Assembly: GCA_041838435.1 (NCBI GenBank) | Contig: JBGYPO010000137.1 | Coordinates: 1-7,887 of the forward strand | DNA from: Aliicoccus sp041838435 | GTDB lineage: Bacteria > Bacillota > Bacilli > Staphylococcales > Salinicoccaceae | Reading direction: 5' to 3' | DNA: 7,887 bases | Shown here: positions 5,340-7,887 of the stretch, one piece after another | Position numbering within the stretch: the first letter of the stretch is position 1 | Layout of the letters: the number at the start of each line of letters is the position of its first letter | The notes under the pieces: generated by a model | Told to the model about the DNA's origin: nothing | What the model saw: the letters and a program-made list of their open reading frames with translations, nothing else | Databases searched by the model: none | Translations under genes and position numbers: made by a program

Positions 5340-6440
5340 ATGTCATTAACAGCAGGAATCGTTGGTTTACCAAACGTAGGAAAATCAACATTATTTAATG
5401 CAATTACAAAAGCGGGCGCGCTCGCTGCAAACTATCCATTCGCAACGATTGATCCAAACATTGGGGTCGTTGAAGTACCGGATGAACGTTTAGAAAAATT
5501 AACAGAAATGGTAACGCCAAAGAAAACAGTACCGACTGGATTTGAGTTTACGGATATTGCCGGTATTGTGAAAGGCGCATCCAAAGGTGAAGGTTTAGGA
5601 AATAAGTTTTTATCTCACATTCGTGAAGTCGACGCAATTTGTCAGGTCGTCCGGGCATTCGAAGATGAAAACATTACACACGTATCTGGGAAAGTCGATC
5701 CTGTGGATGACATTGAAGTCATCAATATGGAATTGATTTTTGCAGATTTAGAAAGTATCGAACGTCGTTTACCGCGTCTCGAGAAAATGGCGAAACAAAA
5801 AGATAAAGAAGCGATGGCAGAAGCGGCACTCTTAACGAAGATTAAAGACGGCTTGGAGAGTAACCTGCCGGTGCGCGCGATTGACTTTACTGATGATGAG
5901 CGTAAAGATGTAAGAGGTTTGCATTTATTAACATCAAAACCGATGCTTTATGTGGCAAATGTTGGTGAAGATGAGTTGATGAATCTAGAAAATAATGCAC
6001 ATCTACAAGCAATTAATGAATATGCGGCTGAAGAAGGTTCAGATGTTATTGTAATTTCAGCACGCGTAGAAGAAGATATTGCGACTTTAGAAGATGATGA
6101 GAAAGACATGTTCTTAGAAGAACTCGGTTTATCAGAAAGTGGTTTAGATAAACTTGTCCGCACGTCATACGATATGCTGGGGTTAGCTACATACTTTACT
6201 GCAGGCGAGCAGGAAGTGCGTGCTTGGACATTTAAAAAAGGTATGACAGCACCCGAGTGTGCAGGCATTATCCACACAGACTTCCAAAAAGGATTCATCC
6301 GAGCAGAAACAGTGGCCTATGATGACTTGGTCAATGCAGGAAATATGGTGAAAGCAAGAGAAGCTGGTAAAGTGCGTTTAGAAGGTAAAGAATACTTAAT
6401 GAAAGACGGCGACGTTGTTCATTTCAGATTCAACGTGTAG
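5340..6440 (+). CDS. ychF: Redox-regulated ATPase YchF (OLA1 family)
   Basis: Universal P-loop NTPase that binds ribosomes and hydrolyses ATP rather than GTP; it is linked to translation control and stress responses. The 366-aa length is typical. G1 is GLPNVGKST (9-17), switch I around NYPFATIDPN (31-40), G3 is DIAG (72-75) followed by GIVKGASKGEGLGNKFL (75-91). The G4 position reads NVGE (207-210), the NxxE form that explains the ATP preference, instead of NKxD. A coiled-coil insert lies at about 136-165, and the TGS domain fills about 283-366 (TFKKGMTAPECAGIIHTDFQ). ATG 5340 follows AAGGTGAGG (5324-5332) by 7 nt. Co-transcribed with parB, mscS and DUF951. In related genomes rpsF-ssb-rpsR normally comes next; here only a small membrane gene follows before the terminator. 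Confidence 0.97.
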   Translation: MSLTAGIVGLPNVGKSTLFNAITKAGALAANYPFATIDPNIGVVEVPDERLEKLTEMVTPKKTVPTGFEFTDIAGIVKGASKGEGLGNKFLSHIREVDAICQVVRAFEDENITHVSGKVDPVDDIEVINMELIFADLESIERRLPRLEKMAKQKDKEAMAEAALLTKIKDGLESNLPVRAIDFTDDERKDVRGLHLLTSKPMLYVANVGEDELMNLENNAHLQAINEYAAEEGSDVIVISARVEEDIATLEDDEKDMFLEELGLSESGLDKLVRTSYDMLGLATYFTAGEQEVRAWTFKKGMTAPECAGIIHTDFQKGFIRAETVAYDDLVNAGNMVKAREAGKVRLEGKEYLMKDGDVVHFRFNV

Positions 6441-6452
6441 GGAGGACTATGA

Positions 6453-6665
6453 ATGACTACAGCATTACGTATGACACTCACTTCAATGGTGAGCTTCATG
6501 ATTTTATTTTATATTGTACGCGTATCATTCGCTATCTTCTTAAGAGATGTGGATGTAGTAACTGCATTAATTAGTTTTGAAACATGGATTCCGATTTTAA
6601 TCGCAGGTGCATTCTACGGATTGATCATGTATTTTGTGAATATTAGAAGGTATCCAGAGAAGTAG
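6453..6665 (+). CDS. Small two-helix membrane protein, unknown function
   Basis: This 70-aa protein is last in the parB-ychF operon, 12 nt after the ychF stop. GGAGG (6441-6445) sits 7 nt before ATG 6453. A nearer ATG at 6449 is in another frame, spaced only 3 nt, and would make a 41-aa product with unremarkable content. Two membrane segments are visible, about 10-31 and 44-64, with a short charged loop (LRDVDV) between them and a basic tail (NIRRYPEK). The first helix begins after a single Arg and the tail is positively charged, so both ends probably face the cytoplasm. I recall that staphylococci carry a small unnamed gene between ychF and rpsF, which would fit, but I cannot verify homology. 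Function unknown. Confidence 0.8.
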   Translation: MTTALRMTLTSMVSFMILFYIVRVSFAIFLRDVDVVTALISFETWIPILIAGAFYGLIMYFVNIRRYPEK

Positions 6666-6689
6666 ATATTGGATTTGTTTGAGTGGAGG

Positions 6690-6723
6690 CCAGGCCCGGT
6701 GTTTGATGGGGCTTGGTTTTTTT
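6690..6723 (+). terminator. Rho-independent terminator of the parB-ychF operon
   Basis: CCAGGCCC (6690-6697) pairs with GGGCTTGG (6709-6716), eight pairs including one G-T wobble, with an 11-nt loop. Seven T follow (6717-6723). It lies 24 nt after the stop codon of the last operon gene. Confidence 0.92.
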
Positions 6724-6808
6724 GATTTTGAGGCATTGCATTAGGAGTATATCTCAATTTATGGTCAATAAAAAAAGAAACAATGTATGTATCTAATCGA
6801 AAAAATAA

Positions 6809-6854
6809 AAAATGGGTTTAAAACACGATTAAATCGCATTTTTGCACCCATTTT
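6809..6854. repeat. Nested hairpin 1 (AAAATGGGT ... ACCCATTTT)
   Basis: A 9-bp outer stem (6809-6817 with 6846-6854) encloses AAAA/TTTT and CGAT/ATCG stems around a TAA loop, almost symmetric throughout. A-rich sequence precedes and T-rich sequence follows, so it could terminate transcription from either side, including leftward transcripts of the gene at 7095. Confidence 0.55.
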
Positions 6855-6878
6855 CAATTTTATAATTATTAAAGTCAT

Positions 6879-6917
6879 GAAAATCCAAATAAGCGATTTT
6901 GAAATCATTTGGTTTTC
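6879..6917. repeat. Nested hairpin 2 (GAAAAtCCAAAT ... ATTTGGTTTTC)
   Basis: Eleven pairs with one bulged T (6879-6890 with 6907-6917) enclose an inner GATTT/AAATC stem. It lies 24 nt from hairpin 1 and shares its layout: an outer stem, a small internal loop and a CGAT-based inner stem. Confidence 0.5.
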
Positions 6918-7079
6918 TTTCTAGTGTTTTAAATTAATAATCCTTGAGGATCCTTATATACGTTACATATGTTGTCTTTACGTAAAAGTTTCTCGCTATA
7001 CTCGAAAAAACAGTAGAGATTTATTTATGCTAAGAAAATTTTGGGGTTTTTAAGATCTCAGTTGGTTCATACCAAAAGG

Positions 7080-7097
7080 AAATTGAAGTATATACTA
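7080..7097 (-). repeat. Left arm of 18-bp imperfect inverted repeat
   Basis: On the minus strand this reads TAGTATATACTTCAATTT and overlaps the stop codon of the secreted protein gene. It matches the plus-strand arm at 7740-7757 at 17 of 18 positions. The inner AGTATATACT (7087-7096) is itself a perfect palindrome. Confidence 0.6.
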
Positions 7098-7715
7098 TGA
7101 AATAAACGCTTGTGTTATTCTGTAACTTCCTGGCTGAAAGATTATAGTGATATTCGTTTGATATTGAATAGGAGCATATTTTAAGGCAGTGAAAGTTCCT
7201 CTACTACTGAGTCTCTTCATAGTTCCATCAGCAGTTTCGTTTTGGACATTAGTAATATGAGTTTTACCGTACCAAAATCCAGTTAGTGATACACTTCTTG
7301 ATACGTTAGTGACTTGATTTATATACATACCAGTTTGATATGTAAAAGAACCATTAACAGAGTGACCGAAGTTGAATCCTGCAGTGTTGTTAACATAAGC
7401 AGAGTAAGTCTTTCTTTCTGTTCCAGCAGCAAAAGTTGTGAAAGTGTCAGTGTTATTTTCTGCTATGGCATCTTCCATATTAACTCCCATTGTTATAGGT
7501 TCATCGGAAAATGAAAGAGTTCTTGAAGTTTCGATATCAGTTTCACCATTCTCTAGACGATTATTAATCTCATTTCTCATTTCTTCCATTTTTTCATTAA
7601 TTTCTTGAAGCTGTTCAGGACTTGGATATGTTTCAGACTCTGTTGCTTGTGTTTCTTGAGTGAAAGAAGTGGTTACCAATAAGAGACATACAATAGTTAA
7701 TAAAAACTTTTTCAT
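7095..7715 (-). CDS. Putative secreted protein, beta-rich C-terminal domain, unknown function
   Basis: The 206-aa precursor has a clear Sec signal peptide: KK at 2-3, hydrophobic core 4-18 and probable cleavage after TQA24. C10 is in the core and is not a lipobox. A charged helical segment, possibly coiled coil, spans about 33-58 (PEQLQEINEKMEEMRNEI). A Thr/Ser-rich linker follows, then a domain from about 98 to the end with alternating polar and hydrophobic residues, aromatics and glycines (FNFGHSVNGSFTYQTGMYIN, SLTGFWYGKTHI, NITIIFQPGSYRI), suggesting a beta-sandwich. The mature part has no cysteine and no anchor motif, so it is probably released. ATG 7715 follows AAAAGGGTG (7730-7722). I do not recognise the family; small Gram-positive secreted domains of unknown function have a similar look. 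It is transcribed against the operon on its left and divergently from the small ORF at 7796. Confidence 0.8.
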   Translation of the reverse strand: MKKFLLTIVCLLLVTTSFTQETQATESETYPSPEQLQEINEKMEEMRNEINNRLENGETDIETSRTLSFSDEPITMGVNMEDAIAENNTDTFTTFAAGTERKTYSAYVNNTAGFNFGHSVNGSFTYQTGMYINQVTNVSRSVSLTGFWYGKTHITNVQNETADGTMKRLSSRGTFTALKYAPIQYQTNITIIFQPGSYRITQAFIS

Positions 7716-7739
7716 AAATTACACCCTTTTCTTTAGAAT

Positions 7740-7757
7740 TAGTATATAGTTCAATTT
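7740..7757 (+). repeat. Right arm of 18-bp imperfect inverted repeat
   Basis: TAGTATATAGTTCAATTT lies in the promoter region of the secreted protein gene and is the inverse partner (17/18) of 7080-7097. Together the arms bracket the gene almost exactly. A related direct-orientation version (AGTATAT, then CAATTTATG with a 2-nt shorter gap) is at 6746-6763. Confidence 0.6.
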
Positions 7758-7770
7758 ATGCTATACACTA
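7740..7770. promoter_or_regulatory. Divergent promoter region with dyad symmetry
   Basis: TAGTATATAG (7740-7749) and CTATACACTA (7761-7770) form an inverted repeat with one mismatch and an 11-nt spacer. The right arm holds a plus-strand -10 candidate TATACA (7762-7767) with TG one base upstream (7759-7760). The left arm read on the minus strand holds TATACT for the secreted protein gene. -35 elements are weak on both sides. The arms therefore look like mirrored -10 boxes or an operator covering both promoters. Confidence 0.45.
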
Positions 7771-7795
7771 AATATTAAGCAAAGTGGGGATTTAT

Positions 7796-7887
7796 ATGAA
7801 CTTTATTTTAGATTATTTAATAATTTTATTAATAGTGTTTTTTTTCAATTATCTTGGCCAAAAATATATAAACAACTTAAAGATTGA
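7796..7887 (+). CDS. Start of a small membrane protein (3' end outside window)
   Basis: ATG 7796 is preceded by GTGGGGA (7784-7790) 5 nt upstream and by a promoter-like TGCTATACA at 7759-7767. Thirty codons remain open to the window end. Residues 4-21 (ILDYLIILLIVFFFNYLG) form a hydrophobic membrane segment followed by a polar, basic stretch (QKYINNLK), so it begins with a membrane helix or an uncleaved signal anchor. It is too short here to identify. Divergent from the secreted protein gene, with which it may share regulation. Confidence 0.5.
   Translation, partial: MNFILDYLIILLIVFFFNYLGQKYINNLKI

Larger units (their letters stand above)
6724..7094. other. AT-rich gene-free gap with hairpins
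   Basis: I see no credible gene here. The longest readable short frames are 8-15 codons without proper ribosome binding sites. It holds two nested hairpins (6809-6854, 6879-6917), a motif related to the promoter of the next gene (6746-6763), the palindrome TTTACGTAAA near 6977, and the 18-bp repeat arm at 7080-7097. It is probably the long 3' untranslated region of the leftward gene at 7095 plus older inserted DNA. Confidence 0.5.

Noticed and set aside
6449..6574. Alternative small ORF starting at ATG 6449
   Set aside because: Its spacing from GGAGG is only 3 nt, it overlaps the better-spaced two-helix membrane protein gene, and its product has no recognisable features.
6761..6796. Possible 11-codon leader peptide after AGGAG at 6743
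   Set aside because: The 13-nt spacing is too long, the product is not informative and no downstream gene in that direction would need a leader.
7314..7514. Plus-strand 66-codon frame inside the second secreted protein gene
   Set aside because: Antisense shadow of a gene with a clear signal peptide and ribosome binding site; no independent coding evidence.

Overview
The window looks like chromosomal DNA from a low-GC Gram-positive coccus of the Staphylococcaceae, most like the Macrococcus end of the family. The evidence is the order noc, parB, mscS-like, DUF951, ychF on one strand, together with AT-rich intergenic DNA and strong AGGAGG-type ribosome binding sites. In Bacillus a similar block (noc-soj-spo0J-...-yyzM-yyaF-rpsF) lies just beside oriC, so this is probably an origin-proximal region whose rightward genes read away from oriC. 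The genus is an inference; no rRNA or tRNA gene is present to confirm it.

Layout. 2-460: C-terminal half of Noc, the nucleoid occlusion factor, closed by a strong terminator. 521-881: a non-coding array of a 42-bp tandem repeat, each unit able to fold into a hairpin. 923-1993 (minus): an unrecognised acidic secreted protein with a problematic start codon. 2062-3264 (minus): an M20D zinc amidohydrolase with its own terminator. 3265-3400: divergent promoter region. 3401-6665: one tight five-gene operon (parB, mscS-like channel, DUF951 zinc-ribbon-like protein, ychF ATPase, two-helix membrane protein), driven by an extended -10 promoter and ended by a terminator at 6690-6723. 6724-7094: AT-rich gap with two nested hairpins and no credible gene. 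7095-7715 (minus): a second unrecognised secreted protein. 7796 to the window end: the start of a small membrane protein.

The conserved rightward genes serve chromosome organisation (Noc, ParB) and general physiology (channel, YchF). No parA/soj is present, as is usual in staphylococci. The leftward genes and repeat array look like accessory material inserted into this block; they read against the presumed direction of replication. rpsF, expected soon after ychF, is not reached within the window.

The most notable signals are: a perfect 14-bp palindrome inside mscS that matches the Noc-binding site at 12 of 14 positions; the 42-bp hairpin repeat array beside noc, two units of which carry the same TCCCGGGA core; an in-frame ATT exactly where the ATG of the first secreted protein should be; and an 18-bp inverted repeat (one mismatch) bracketing the second secreted protein gene.
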